This document shows, in pieces, positions 26,451-34,527 of a stretch of DNA of 64,000 nucleotides. The notes under the pieces are model-generated. The model was not told the origin of the DNA and ran no database searches. It worked only from the letters and a program-made list of their open reading frames with translations. The stretch lies in assembly GCF_048892425.1 (NCBI RefSeq), contig NZ_JBLZHU010000007.1, positions 124,001-188,000 of the forward strand, written 5' to 3'. A program made the position numbers and the translations under genes. The DNA comes from Pacificispira sp002696645 (GTDB taxonomy: Bacteria > Pseudomonadota > Alphaproteobacteria > UBA8366 > Aestuariispiraceae). How positions within the stretch are numbered: position 1 is the stretch's first letter; every line of letters starts with the position of its first letter.

Positions 26451-26828
26451 ATGAAGACATTCATTATAAGCCTTTTGGTCACACCGCTGCTGCTTTGGCT
26501 GTCACCGGCAGTGGCCCAAGATGTCTCAGGGGACCCCGCCAATGGCAAATCCCTGATGATCGAAATGAAATGTCCAAAATGCCACGGTGAAACCGGGCTC
26601 GGGCGATCAAAAACGCCGGGTGTCCCGCGCCTGGATGGCCAGTTTGAGGTTTATCTGATCAATCAGTTGCAGAATTTCCGGGATGGCCGCCGCCCCCATA
26701 AGTTCATGGAAATTTATGCTGGCCGGTTGGACGGTCAGGCAATCCGTGACCTGGCGGCATTTTATGCCTGTCAGGGGGATGGTGCGCAATTGCTGGACGA
26801 CCCCTCTCGCTGTGCGCCTGTAAAATGA
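26451..26828 (+). CDS. Periplasmic class I cytochrome c
   Basis: 125 residues. A signal peptide (residues 1-22, ending SPAVAQ) leads to a mature c-type cytochrome with haem motif CPKCH in MKCPKCHGETGLG and a distal methionine in PHKFMEIYAGRL. The pattern VPRLDGQFEVYLINQLQNFRDGRR is that of cytochrome c4/c553 type. It transfers electrons in the periplasm. It is divergent from the NOX-like oxidase, with 114 bp between starts, and its stop overlaps the next gene by 4 nt. Confidence 0.9.
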   Translation: MKTFIISLLVTPLLLWLSPAVAQDVSGDPANGKSLMIEMKCPKCHGETGLGRSKTPGVPRLDGQFEVYLINQLQNFRDGRRPHKFMEIYAGRLDGQAIRDLAAFYACQGDGAQLLDDPSRCAPVK

Positions 26829-27322
26829 GGTTTGTTATGCTGCGCCCGCTGCTTTTCGCAATCCTGTGTCTGACATTCGGTCTCGTGCTTCAGGCCCGAC
26901 CGGCTAACGCACTGGAATGCGATGACCAGAATCCTGATTACTGTGCAAAATGCGAGGATCTGGAAAAAGCGTATAAGGGCAAGGATTTAAATACCATTCT
27001 GGTACGGGGCCGTTCCGTCTGGACACCGCTCTATGCCGCCTATTTTAAGGATTGCCCACAGATTGCCGTGCGCTATCTGGAACTGGGCGCCAATCCGGCA
27101 GTTGGTGGAATGGAAGGCGATATGCTGGCCACCGTCATCTCCTGGGACCGATGGGAAGTTGAACAGCGCTCCCTTTGGGTCAAGATGCTGGTCCTGGCGG
27201 GTGCCAGATTGGATGCCCCCCCGATCACAAAGCGCACGACGCGTGAACGCCTGATGCAGGAATATGGCAAGCGCGACGACATCATGGCCTTGATCAAGGT
27301 CGCGGAACAGAACGGCGGATAA
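26825..27322 (+). CDS. Exported ankyrin-like protein of unknown function
   Basis: 165 residues. A signal peptide (about 1-30, ending PANA) is followed by a cysteine-bearing stretch (LECDDQNPDYCAKCEDL) and two weak ankyrin-like helical repeats (WTPLYAAYFKDCPQIAVRYLELGANP and the LWVKMLVLAGARLDAPP segment). ATGA overlap with the cytochrome c gene implies coupled translation and a shared periplasmic role. The function is not known; periplasmic ankyrin proteins elsewhere assist peroxidases or catalases, but that is only an analogy. Confidence 0.7.
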   Translation: MRFVMLRPLLFAILCLTFGLVLQARPANALECDDQNPDYCAKCEDLEKAYKGKDLNTILVRGRSVWTPLYAAYFKDCPQIAVRYLELGANPAVGGMEGDMLATVISWDRWEVEQRSLWVKMLVLAGARLDAPPITKRTTRERLMQEYGKRDDIMALIKVAEQNGG

Positions 27323-27361
27323 CCCCTCCCCCGCCGGTTTTATGCAAAGGAATAGTGTCTA

Positions 27362-28333
27362 ATGAAATCCGTCCGACTGGGCCGTACAGGCCTTACTGTC
27401 TCTGAATTATGCTTTGGCACCATGTCCTTTGGCGGTGATGCGGACGAGGCGGAGGCGGGCCGCCTGTATGCCGCGTGCCGAGATGCGGGCATCACCTTCT
27501 TTGACTGTGCGAATGTTTACAATGGTGGCCGCGCGGAAGAAATTCTGGGGCGTCTGATCGCGTCGGAACGGGACAAGCTGGTCATCACCTCCAAGGTCGG
27601 CATGCCGCTCAGCGAAGGCGGCCCAAATGACAGTGGCTCCAACCGCCGCCACATCACCCGCGCGGTTGAAGACAGTCTGCGCCGCCTGAACACGGATCGG
27701 CTGGATGTCTATTTCCTGCATAAATGGGATACGGAAACACCCATTGAAGAAAGCCTGCGGGCCTTGGAAGACCTCGTGCGCGCCGGCAAGGTCCTGCATA
27801 TCGGGGCCAGTAACTTCGCCGCCTGGCAATTGGCCAAGTCATTGGGCATCCAGGACAAGAATAGCTGGTCCCGGTTTGATATCATCCAGCCTATGTACAA
27901 TCTGGTGAAGCGTCAGTCTGAGGTCGAAATCCTGCCCCTGGCGCAAGCCGAAGACCTGGCTGTCATCTCCTACGGCCCCAATGCCGGTGGCCTGCTGACG
28001 GGCAAGTATCGCAGCGGTCAACGCCCCGAAGGCACCCGTCTGGTGCAGAACAAGATGTATTCAAAACGCTATGACGTGCCCTGGTACTATGAAACCGCAG
28101 AGAAATTCACGGCACTTGCCGATGCACGAGGCGAACACCCGGTCAGCCTGGCCGTCGCCTGGGCCGCCCATCACCCCGGCATCACCTGCCCCATCATCGG
28201 CGCGCGCAGCGTCGAACAACTCCAGGCCTCTCTGGATTCTGTAAAGATCGATATGACCGACGCCCTATGGACCGAAATCGCCGGCCTGTCACAGCAGCCC
28301 GCCTCGGCAACAGACCGGAATGAGGAACTCTAG
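27362..28333 (+). CDS. Aldo/keto reductase
   Basis: 323 residues, usual length for the AKR family TIM barrel. Seen are LGRTGLTVSELCFGTMSFGG, the catalytic Asp/Tyr region FFDCANVYNGGRAEEILG, the lysine in VITSKVG, LDVYFLHKWDTETPIEE and the NADP site PIIGARSVEQLQASLDSVKI. It reduces aldehydes or ketones with NADPH; the substrate is unknown. It starts 39 bp after the ankyrin-like gene and could be in the same transcript. Confidence 0.92.
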   Translation: MKSVRLGRTGLTVSELCFGTMSFGGDADEAEAGRLYAACRDAGITFFDCANVYNGGRAEEILGRLIASERDKLVITSKVGMPLSEGGPNDSGSNRRHITRAVEDSLRRLNTDRLDVYFLHKWDTETPIEESLRALEDLVRAGKVLHIGASNFAAWQLAKSLGIQDKNSWSRFDIIQPMYNLVKRQSEVEILPLAQAEDLAVISYGPNAGGLLTGKYRSGQRPEGTRLVQNKMYSKRYDVPWYYETAEKFTALADARGEHPVSLAVAWAAHHPGITCPIIGARSVEQLQASLDSVKIDMTDALWTEIAGLSQQPASATDRNEEL

Positions 28334-28397
28334 CTTTCGAGGCCTGGATTGCACAGCAACGAAATTTTATATTCAGGCTAGGAAGTCCTGCAGATAT

Positions 28398-28414
28398 ATG
28401 GCAATCTTTGCCAT
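28398..28414. promoter_or_regulatory. Palindromic operator upstream of parDE
   Basis: ATGGCAA-TCT-TTGCCAT is a perfect 7-bp inverted repeat 35 bp before the ParD start. ParD-type antitoxins repress their own operon by binding such palindromes through their ribbon-helix-helix N-terminus. Binding here is inferred. Confidence 0.6.
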
Positions 28415-28449
28415 GATGCTCTATCATTCCACTTGAATGGAGAATTGTG

Positions 28450-28692
28450 ATGGCAACAATGAATGTATCTCTCCCCGACCCAATGAAAGCGTGGATTGAA
28501 GAACAATTACAAAATGGGTGTTTCAGCAATACCAGCGACTATGTGCGGCATTTGATCCGACGTGATCAGGAACGCCAAAGCGCGATTGCAACCTTACAAG
28601 ATGCAATCAATGACGGCCTGAACAGCGGTACGCCTGAACTGTTTGACCCAATCGAGTTTAATGCAACGATGCGCAAAAAGCATGGGGCCTAA
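28450..28692 (+). CDS. parD: ParD-family antitoxin
   Basis: 80 residues from ATG 28450 (GGAGA six bases upstream). The N-terminal ribbon-helix-helix (MATMNVSLPDPMKAWIEEQL) and NTSDYVRHLIRRDQERQ are typical of ParD, which dimerises, binds its operator and neutralises ParE with its C-terminal tail (here LFDPIEFNATMRKKHG). A perfect palindrome lies just upstream. It overlaps the toxin gene by 11 nt. Confidence 0.9.
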   Translation: MATMNVSLPDPMKAWIEEQLQNGCFSNTSDYVRHLIRRDQERQSAIATLQDAINDGLNSGTPELFDPIEFNATMRKKHGA

Positions 28693-29002
28693 GAGACCAA
28701 ACAGATATCGGCTAACGCCAAGAGCACGGGAAGATCTGGAAGCAATCTGGATTTACACAGCCACTGCGTGGTCAGCAGATCAGGCTGAAAACTATGTCAA
28801 CAATCTGACACAGACCTTCCAACTTCTCCTCTATGCGCCTGAAATAGCCCGCTTGCGCGCAGAGCTAAACCCGCCAGTCCGTATTTATTCAACTGGGTCT
28901 CATTATATCCTGTATCAAATCGCCGATGAGGACCTTGTTGTCATCCGAATTCTGGGCGAGAAGCAGGACTGGACAAAAATCTTACGCGCCCTAGACACGT
29001 AA
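28682..29002 (+). CDS. parE: ParE-family toxin
   Basis: 106 residues from ATG 28682, inside the last codons of parD. RelE/ParE fold: YRLTPRAREDLEAIWIYTATAW, then AENYVNNLTQTFQLLLYAPEIARLR and the C-terminal GSHYILYQIADEDLVVIRILGEKQDW. ParE toxins poison DNA gyrase. The length and motifs look intact, so the module is probably functional. It is a chromosomal module with no other mobile genes nearby. Confidence 0.9.
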   Translation: MGPKRPNRYRLTPRAREDLEAIWIYTATAWSADQAENYVNNLTQTFQLLLYAPEIARLRAELNPPVRIYSTGSHYILYQIADEDLVVIRILGEKQDWTKILRALDT

Positions 29003-29042
29003 AATCAAAGATTTCAAATGTAGCTTACTTATCTGAAGCCCC

Positions 29043-29630
29043 TTAAACCTTCAGGACATCATTCCCGCGCGCAATAGCGATAACGCCGGAGCGGGCGACT
29101 TCTGTGTCGCCTAGTGCGCGCATCAGTTCGATGAAGCTGTCGACCTTTTCCGGGTCGCCATCGATCTGAAAGACGAAGCTGTCCAGCGTCGTATCGGCGA
29201 CTTTGGCGTGAAAGATGTCGGCGATGCGCAGACTTTCGCGGCGGGCATGATCCTTGGCGCGGACCTTAATCAGGGCCAATTCACGTTCCACATGCGCGCC
29301 ATCCAGGGTCAGGTCATGAACATCATGGACCGGAACAAGACGGTGCAATTGCGCCTTGATCTGTTCAATGATCATCTCCGTGCCGGTGGTGACGATATTG
29401 ATGCGGCTGACGCTTTCATCTGCCGTGACGGTCGACACGGTCAGGCTTTCAATATTATAGCCCCGGCCAGAGAACAGCCCAATCACGCGGGCCAGCACGC
29501 CAGGCTCGTTATCGACGATCACCGCAAAGGTGTGACGCCGCACGGTTTCGTCCCCGCTGGCAAAGGTATAGGCTGCGCCCGGTTGACCCACGGTCCCTGA
29601 ATTCGCCATCCCAAAACTTCCTTCCGGCAT
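29043..29630 (-). CDS. ilvN: Acetolactate synthase small (regulatory) subunit
   Basis: 195 residues. The N-terminal ACT domain (RRHTFAVIVDNEPGVLARVIGLFSGRGYNIESLTVS) binds valine for feedback inhibition, and the C-terminal domain (LALIKVRAKDHARRESLRIADIFHAKVAD) is typical of IlvH/IlvN. It activates and regulates the catalytic subunit encoded 29 bp upstream. Two starts are plausible: the ATG at 29630 and one seven codons later that has a better GGAAGGA site. Confidence 0.95.
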   Translation of the reverse strand: MPEGSFGMANSGTVGQPGAAYTFASGDETVRRHTFAVIVDNEPGVLARVIGLFSGRGYNIESLTVSTVTADESVSRINIVTTGTEMIIEQIKAQLHRLVPVHDVHDLTLDGAHVERELALIKVRAKDHARRESLRIADIFHAKVADTTLDSFVFQIDGDPEKVDSFIELMRALGDTEVARSGVIAIARGNDVLKV

Positions 29631-29659
29631 TGTAAAATCACCTTATTTCAAGTGTCGTC

Positions 29660-31435
29660 TTAAACCAGCATTTTCCCTGCGCTGCCAATGGCTTCTTCGC
29701 CTTCAGCAACCGGGCCCAACAGCATGTCATTATGCGCCGCACCCGATGGGATCATCGGATAGCAATTTTCGGACTTATCGACCATAATATCGGCGATGAC
29801 CGGACCATCATGGGCCAGCATTTCGTCAATCACATCATCCAATTGGCCGGCATTTTCGGCACGCAGGCCCTTCATGCCATAGGCTTCACCCAGCTTCACA
29901 AAATCTGGCAGGGCCTCGGAATAGCTTTCCGAATAGCGACCGCCATGCAGCAATTCCTGCCATTGGCGCACCATGCCCATATATTCATTGTTCAAGATGA
30001 AAATCTTCACCGGCAGGCGATATTGAACGGCAGTGGAGAGTTCCTGAATATTCATCTGGATTGAGGCTTCGCCCGCGATATCGATCACCAGACCATCGGG
30101 ATTGCCCAACTGCGCCCCAATGGCGGCAGGCAGGCCATAGCCCATGGTACCCAATCCACCAGATGTCATCCAACGATTGGGCTTCTGGAAATCAAAATGC
30201 TGGGCCGCCCACATCTGATGCTGGCCCACTTCGGTCGTAATAAAGGTATCCTTGCCGGTTTCCAGCGTCTTTTCATACAGACGGCGGATTGCCTGCTGAG
30301 GTTTGGCAACGGTTTCACCATTTTTGAAGGACAGGCATTTCAAGGCCCGCCATTCATCGATCTTGCCCCACCAGCGCTCCATTGCCGCAGCATCCGGCTT
30401 CTTCTGGCGCGCCTTCATAACCTTGATCAGGTCTTCCAGCGCGTATCCAGCGTCCCCAACGATGGGCAGGTCGACACGCACATTCTTGTTGATCGAAGAC
30501 GCATCGATATCGATATGGATTTTCTTCGAATTCGGAGAGAACGCATCCAACCGCCCGGTGATGCGATCATCAAAGCGCGAGCCAATGGCCAGCATGACAT
30601 CGCAATCATGCATCGCCCAATTCGCCTCATACGTTCCATGCATGCCCAACATGCCCAGATATTGCGGCTCGTTCGCGGGAAATGCGCCCAGGCCCATCAG
30701 GGTCAGCGTGCAGGGGAAATTGGTCATACGGACAAATTCGGTCAGCAGTTTTGCTGCATTCGGTCCGGCATTGATGACCCCGCCGCCCGCATACACAATC
30801 GGGCGCTTGGCCGACAGCAGCAGATCAACGGCAGCTTCAATGCGGGAATGTTCCGGCTTCAGGATCGGCTTATACGTCTTGTGAGCCGCCGATTTCGGCA
30901 TTTCATAAGTGCCGGTCGCGAACTGCACATCCTTTGGCAGGTCAACAACGACTGGCCCGGGACGGCCGCTGGTCGCAACATAAAAGGCCTCGTGCATCGT
31001 GCGGGCCAGCTTGTTGACATCCTTGACCAGATAATTGTGCTTCGTACAGGGGCGCGTGATCCCGGTTGTATCACATTCCTGGAACGCATCATTGCCAATC
31101 AGATGGGTCGGCACCTGTCCGGTCAGGCAGACGATGGGAATGGAATCCATCAGCGCATCGGTCAGACCGGTCACCGCATTGGTCGCACCGGGACCCGACG
31201 TTACCAGAACAACACCGGGCTTTCCGGTGGACCGCGCATAGCCTTCTGCGGCATGCACAGCGCCTTGTTCATGGCGCACCAGAATGTGGCGCACATGGTT
31301 CTGTTTGAACAGCGCATCATAAATCGGCAGAACGGCGCCGCCTGGATAGCCAAATACGACATCGACACCCTGATCTTTTAGGGCTTTAATCACCATTTCC
31401 GCGCCGGAAAGTTGCTGTGTCGACATGTCATTCAT
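29660..31435 (-). CDS. ilvB: Acetolactate synthase large (catalytic) subunit
   Basis: 591 residues, usual length. ThDP enzyme that makes 2-acetolactate or 2-aceto-2-hydroxybutyrate for valine, leucine and isoleucine. Seen are GYPGGAVLPIYDAL, the catalytic glutamate in VRHEQGAVHAAEGYARSTG, the FAD-binding middle domain (MLGMHGTYEANWAMHDCD), and the ThDP/Mg site DIAGEASIQMNIQELSTA with LNNEYMGMVRQWQ. With ilvN it forms the holoenzyme. The leader holds a hairpin with a U-tract and a short leader frame, so attenuation is possible. Confidence 0.97.
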   Translation of the reverse strand: MNDMSTQQLSGAEMVIKALKDQGVDVVFGYPGGAVLPIYDALFKQNHVRHILVRHEQGAVHAAEGYARSTGKPGVVLVTSGPGATNAVTGLTDALMDSIPIVCLTGQVPTHLIGNDAFQECDTTGITRPCTKHNYLVKDVNKLARTMHEAFYVATSGRPGPVVVDLPKDVQFATGTYEMPKSAAHKTYKPILKPEHSRIEAAVDLLLSAKRPIVYAGGGVINAGPNAAKLLTEFVRMTNFPCTLTLMGLGAFPANEPQYLGMLGMHGTYEANWAMHDCDVMLAIGSRFDDRITGRLDAFSPNSKKIHIDIDASSINKNVRVDLPIVGDAGYALEDLIKVMKARQKKPDAAAMERWWGKIDEWRALKCLSFKNGETVAKPQQAIRRLYEKTLETGKDTFITTEVGQHQMWAAQHFDFQKPNRWMTSGGLGTMGYGLPAAIGAQLGNPDGLVIDIAGEASIQMNIQELSTAVQYRLPVKIFILNNEYMGMVRQWQELLHGGRYSESYSEALPDFVKLGEAYGMKGLRAENAGQLDDVIDEMLAHDGPVIADIMVDKSENCYPMIPSGAAHNDMLLGPVAEGEEAIGSAGKMLV

Positions 31436-31446
31436 CCATCTTGTTT

Positions 31447-31468
31447 AAAAAAAGCACCCCAGCGGGGT
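31447..31468 (-). terminator. Terminator-like hairpin in the ilvB leader, after miaA
   Basis: Read on the minus strand, ACCCC-GCT-GGGGT (31468-31456) is followed by GC and seven T residues. It lies between miaA and ilvB, 12 bp before the ilvB start. It may end miaA transcription or work as an ilv attenuator: a 14-codon frame (31512-31468, MRRLSGDRILSRNE) stops at its base. Confidence 0.55.
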
Positions 31469-31538
31469 CATTCATTTCGGGAAAGGATTCTATCGCCAGA
31501 CAGACGCCTCATCGCGTGCGGCGCACAATACGGGCGGC

Positions 31539-32513
31539 TTAAACCCGAATCAACCCGTTTTCTTCAATAAATGCAAAAAATTTGCCCTCTAAACTTTCCG
31601 AATATTTCTCTTTTATGAGAAAATTTGGAACAATCTGATTTTTAGCCCAGGTGGCCTGTCTTTTGGCATAGCGTCGCGTTGCCGTCTTTGCCTGCGCTAA
31701 GGCTTCCGGCAGAGTGATTTTCCCCATCAGATGCGCAGTCAGTTCCGGGACGCCCACGGCCCGCATGATCGGGCGATCATCCGGCAGGTTGCGGGCCATC
31801 AGGGCTAAAACTTCCCCCATCGCCCCCTGTTCCACCATCGCATCCAGCCGGGCATCGCACCGCGCGACCAATTCTGCCCGAGGCGGCACCATAACACAGG
31901 TCAGAAATGTCAGCCCAGGCGGCGGACCATCCAGCGGATCATTCTGCCATTCGGTCAGGATGCGACCGGTTGCGGCGTAAATCTCCAATGCCCGACTGAT
32001 GCGCTGCATATCCATCGGTTCAATGCGGGCGGCCGCCACAGGATCAAGCGCCTGCAACCGATCCCAGGCTGAAACGCCAGGTGCAGCGGCAACTTCAGCC
32101 CGTATTTTCGCCCGAATTTCCGGCGGCACCTGTGGCATAGGTGACAGGCCCTGGATCAGAGCCTTGATGTAAAACCCGGTTCCACCGCACAGAATGGGGA
32201 TCTGACCTGCCGCCTGCGCCGCCTGAATTTCCCGCTTCGCCATATCCCGCCACCGGGCAGCCGAACAGACATCATCCCCATCCAGAACACCATACAGGCG
32301 ATGAGGCACCAGGGCCTCCTCCTCTTCTGAGGGTCTGGCACTCAAAATCCGCAAATCGCGATAAATCTGCATCGAATCAGCATTGATGACGACACCGCCA
32401 AATGCGCGCGCCAGCGCCAGCGCCAGCGCCGACTTCCCGGAAGCCGTCGGACCATAGAGCACTATGCAGGGGCTGATACTGTCAGATTTCAGGGGCACAC
32501 AAACATCCTTCAC
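31539..32513 (-). CDS. miaA: tRNA dimethylallyltransferase
   Basis: 324 residues, slightly long at the C-terminus. P-loop VLYGPTASGKSALALALA, NADSMQIYRDLRILSARPSEEE, PHRLYGVLDGDD and GGTGFYIKALIQGLSPMP are diagnostic. It transfers dimethylallyl to N6 of A37 in tRNAs reading UNN codons, using the isoprenoid precursor ultimately supplied by dxs. Divergent from serB with 130 bp between likely starts, shared promoter space. Confidence 0.96.
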   Translation of the reverse strand: MKDVCVPLKSDSISPCIVLYGPTASGKSALALALARAFGGVVINADSMQIYRDLRILSARPSEEEEALVPHRLYGVLDGDDVCSAARWRDMAKREIQAAQAAGQIPILCGGTGFYIKALIQGLSPMPQVPPEIRAKIRAEVAAAPGVSAWDRLQALDPVAAARIEPMDMQRISRALEIYAATGRILTEWQNDPLDGPPPGLTFLTCVMVPPRAELVARCDARLDAMVEQGAMGEVLALMARNLPDDRPIMRAVGVPELTAHLMGKITLPEALAQAKTATRRYAKRQATWAKNQIVPNFLIKEKYSESLEGKFFAFIEENGLIRV

Positions 32514-32643
32514 GCTGCAACGCGGCGCAGTTTAGACGCTTCCCACCGACGGGGCGAGACCGAAGCGTATAGATCAGAAATCCGCCAGCGTCATGAATTT
32601 GTCGCTTGCGGGAATGGGCCACCTCGGGTATCGCGACTCCCCT

Positions 32644-33549
32644 ATGCAAAACGTCATCACATTGGTTGCAAACCGCAATCGCACCGCTCTCAGTGAAGAT
32701 CATTTGACCGCCGCGCGCACTGCTGCACGGCGCGCAGGGGCTGTGCCTTCCGCGGACACCAAAACCCTGGCACGGGGTTGGGCAGCGGAGTTTATTGCGG
32801 ATGATGCCACGCAACTAGCATTGATCGCCGCGTTGGAAGATGCCCCAGGTCTGGACGGTATAGATCGTGCGGTCCAAGCCCCGGAAGGCCGCCGCAAACA
32901 AGTCCTTGTCTCAGATATGGACTCAACAATGATCCAAAATGAAACCCTGGATACATTGGCGACCGCGCTGGGATTTGGTGATGCGGTTATGGCGATCACG
33001 GCAAGATCGATGGCGGGGGAGCTTGATTTTGTCGAAAGCCTGCGCGCCCGCGTCGCCCTGTTGAAAGGCTATCAGGCGACCGAGTCGATGGCTGTTGTGA
33101 TGGATCAAATTCTGCACACGAACGGGGCGGAACGTGCCGTCAAGACAATGGTGGCAAATGGCGCGCTGTGTGCCCTGGTATCGGGCGGCTTCACCTTTAC
33201 GACCGAAGTGGTGCATGCCCAGCTGGGCTTTCAGGAACATGCCGCCAATACTTTGGAAATTGGCGATGATGGCTGTTTCACCGGCAATCTGACTGGCAAA
33301 ATTGTTGGGCGGGCAACGAAGTTGGAAATCCTGGATGAAATGTGCATCCGCCAAGCCGTGCCCCGCAGCGGCGCAGCGGCGGTTGGCGATGGTGCAAATG
33401 ATCTGGATATGTTGACCGCGGCCGGGCTGGGCATCGGCTTTTTCCCAAAGCCCATCGTTCGGGAACAGACCCGCGTGCGCATTGAACATACAGACATGAC
33501 GGCCCTGTTATTTTATCAAGGCTACAGCGAAGACGAATTCGCCATCTGA
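32644..33549 (+). CDS. serB: Phosphoserine phosphatase
   Basis: 301 residues from ATG 32644 (MQNVITLVANRNRT), the usual alphaproteobacterial start; an ATG 17 codons earlier (32593) is possible. HAD motifs: nucleophile in VSDMDSTMIQNETLD, the helical cap around residues 105-170, ALVSGGFTFTTEV, and GDGANDLDMLTAAGLGIGF. It makes L-serine from phosphoserine. The gene's end overlaps a small convergent gene by 28 nt. Confidence 0.95.
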   Translation: MQNVITLVANRNRTALSEDHLTAARTAARRAGAVPSADTKTLARGWAAEFIADDATQLALIAALEDAPGLDGIDRAVQAPEGRRKQVLVSDMDSTMIQNETLDTLATALGFGDAVMAITARSMAGELDFVESLRARVALLKGYQATESMAVVMDQILHTNGAERAVKTMVANGALCALVSGGFTFTTEVVHAQLGFQEHAANTLEIGDDGCFTGNLTGKIVGRATKLEILDEMCIRQAVPRSGAAAVGDGANDLDMLTAAGLGIGFFPKPIVREQTRVRIEHTDMTALLFYQGYSEDEFAI

Positions 33550-33821
33550 AGCGGTAAAATCCGCGCGGGCTGGGCAATGGGAACGGGCATGGCATGCACC
33601 AGATGTTTGCGCGCAGCCTCCAGACCCATAATTTTCACGGTCAAGGCCACATGGTGCAAATAACCACGATGGGCGGTGCAACTTTCCCCATGGCCACACC
33701 CGCCGCCTTCAGGACATTCCCAAGCAACAACAAGTTTACGGGCACGGGCCCAGTCGCCTTTCAACAAGGCCCCTTCCACCATTCGTAAACTTAATGTGCA
33801 ATGCGGTGACATTCTGCCCAT
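33522..33821 (-). CDS. Small cysteine/histidine-rich protein, unknown
   Basis: 99 residues. A good ribosome site (AAAGGGAG, spacing 7-8) precedes the ATG, and the start of the protein is helical (SLRMVEGALLKGDWARARKLVVAWEC). A metal-site-like cluster follows (CPEGGGCGHGESCTAHRGYLHH). No family is recognised. It overlaps the serB 3' end by 28 nt on the opposite strand, so expression of the two may interfere. It could be spurious, but the site and composition favour a gene. Confidence 0.5.
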   Translation of the reverse strand: MGRMSPHCTLSLRMVEGALLKGDWARARKLVVAWECPEGGGCGHGESCTAHRGYLHHVALTVKIMGLEAARKHLVHAMPVPIAQPARILPLQMANSSSL

Positions 33822-33909
33822 TTTTGTGCTCCCTTTGCATCACCGGCGGCTGATGTCATAAAAATGACAGCGATTTATTAACAAATCGTAATCGGTTTCG
33901 CGGGGCTTG

Positions 33910-34527
33910 TCATTTCTCTCGCTGTGCGAGTATCACATATCGTAGGGGCCCACCCGCCTGAACCGCATCGAAGGGCCAGCAGGTGACAAGGGCGATATAC
34001 TGACCCGGACTTCCCAATGGCACCTGCAAATGGTCCTTATGCTGCACGGACGCATCAATCACGCGATATTGCGCCACAGACTGATCCGCCTTTTCCCATA
34101 AAACCGGGTCGCCCGATTGCAGATCCTGCAGCATCAGGAAATGGGTATCGCGATGCCCGAAAAAGGCCGGAACGTCGGCTCCTGGTGTCAGGGTTGGACC
34201 GAAGGCCATCGCCCGGGGCGATGCCCCGGCCAGGGCGATCCTGTCCCGCCCCAGACTTGGGAAATGCAGTTTCGCAATCGGCTGAGTATCGGCCCAGGGC
34301 CAGGGCTTTACCGCATCGCCTGTCTGTCCGTCCTGCACCGCCGCCCAGGCCCGCTGGATCAGGATCGGGGCCAGCCACGCCTTTACCAGGATCACTGCAG
34401 ACTGCCCCACCTGCCAGACCCCAAACCCGGCCAGGATAATGGCCAGCACCAACAAAGGCCGATTGCATCGGGGGGATTGGGAGTTTTTGGCGTGCTTGCC
34501 GTCGTCCTGCGCCGCAACAACCCTCAT
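33910..34527 (-). CDS. Class GN sortase
   Basis: 205 residues from ATG 34527, overlapping the target gene stop by 4 nt. One N-terminal membrane helix (about 24-48) anchors a sortase barrel with catalytic His125 (FFGHRDTHF), Cys183 (YIALVTCWPFDA) and Arg196 (GGPLRYVIL). The class GN family of Gram-negative, mostly marine proteobacteria is always paired with a single VIT/VWA substrate, as here. It should cleave the substrate's C-terminal signal in the periplasm and join it to an unknown acceptor. Confidence 0.92.
   Translation of the reverse strand: MRVVAAQDDGKHAKNSQSPRCNRPLLVLAIILAGFGVWQVGQSAVILVKAWLAPILIQRAWAAVQDGQTGDAVKPWPWADTQPIAKLHFPSLGRDRIALAGASPRAMAFGPTLTPGADVPAFFGHRDTHFLMLQDLQSGDPVLWEKADQSVAQYRVIDASVQHKDHLQVPLGSPGQYIALVTCWPFDAVQAGGPLRYVILAQREK

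Noticed and set aside
28450..29002. Genomic island around the ParDE module
   Set aside because: No integrase, tRNA or direct repeats; neighbours are housekeeping genes.
30197..31381. Long plus-strand frame of 394 codons
   Set aside because: It lies wholly antisense to ilvB, which has full family motifs; the plus-strand translation has none.
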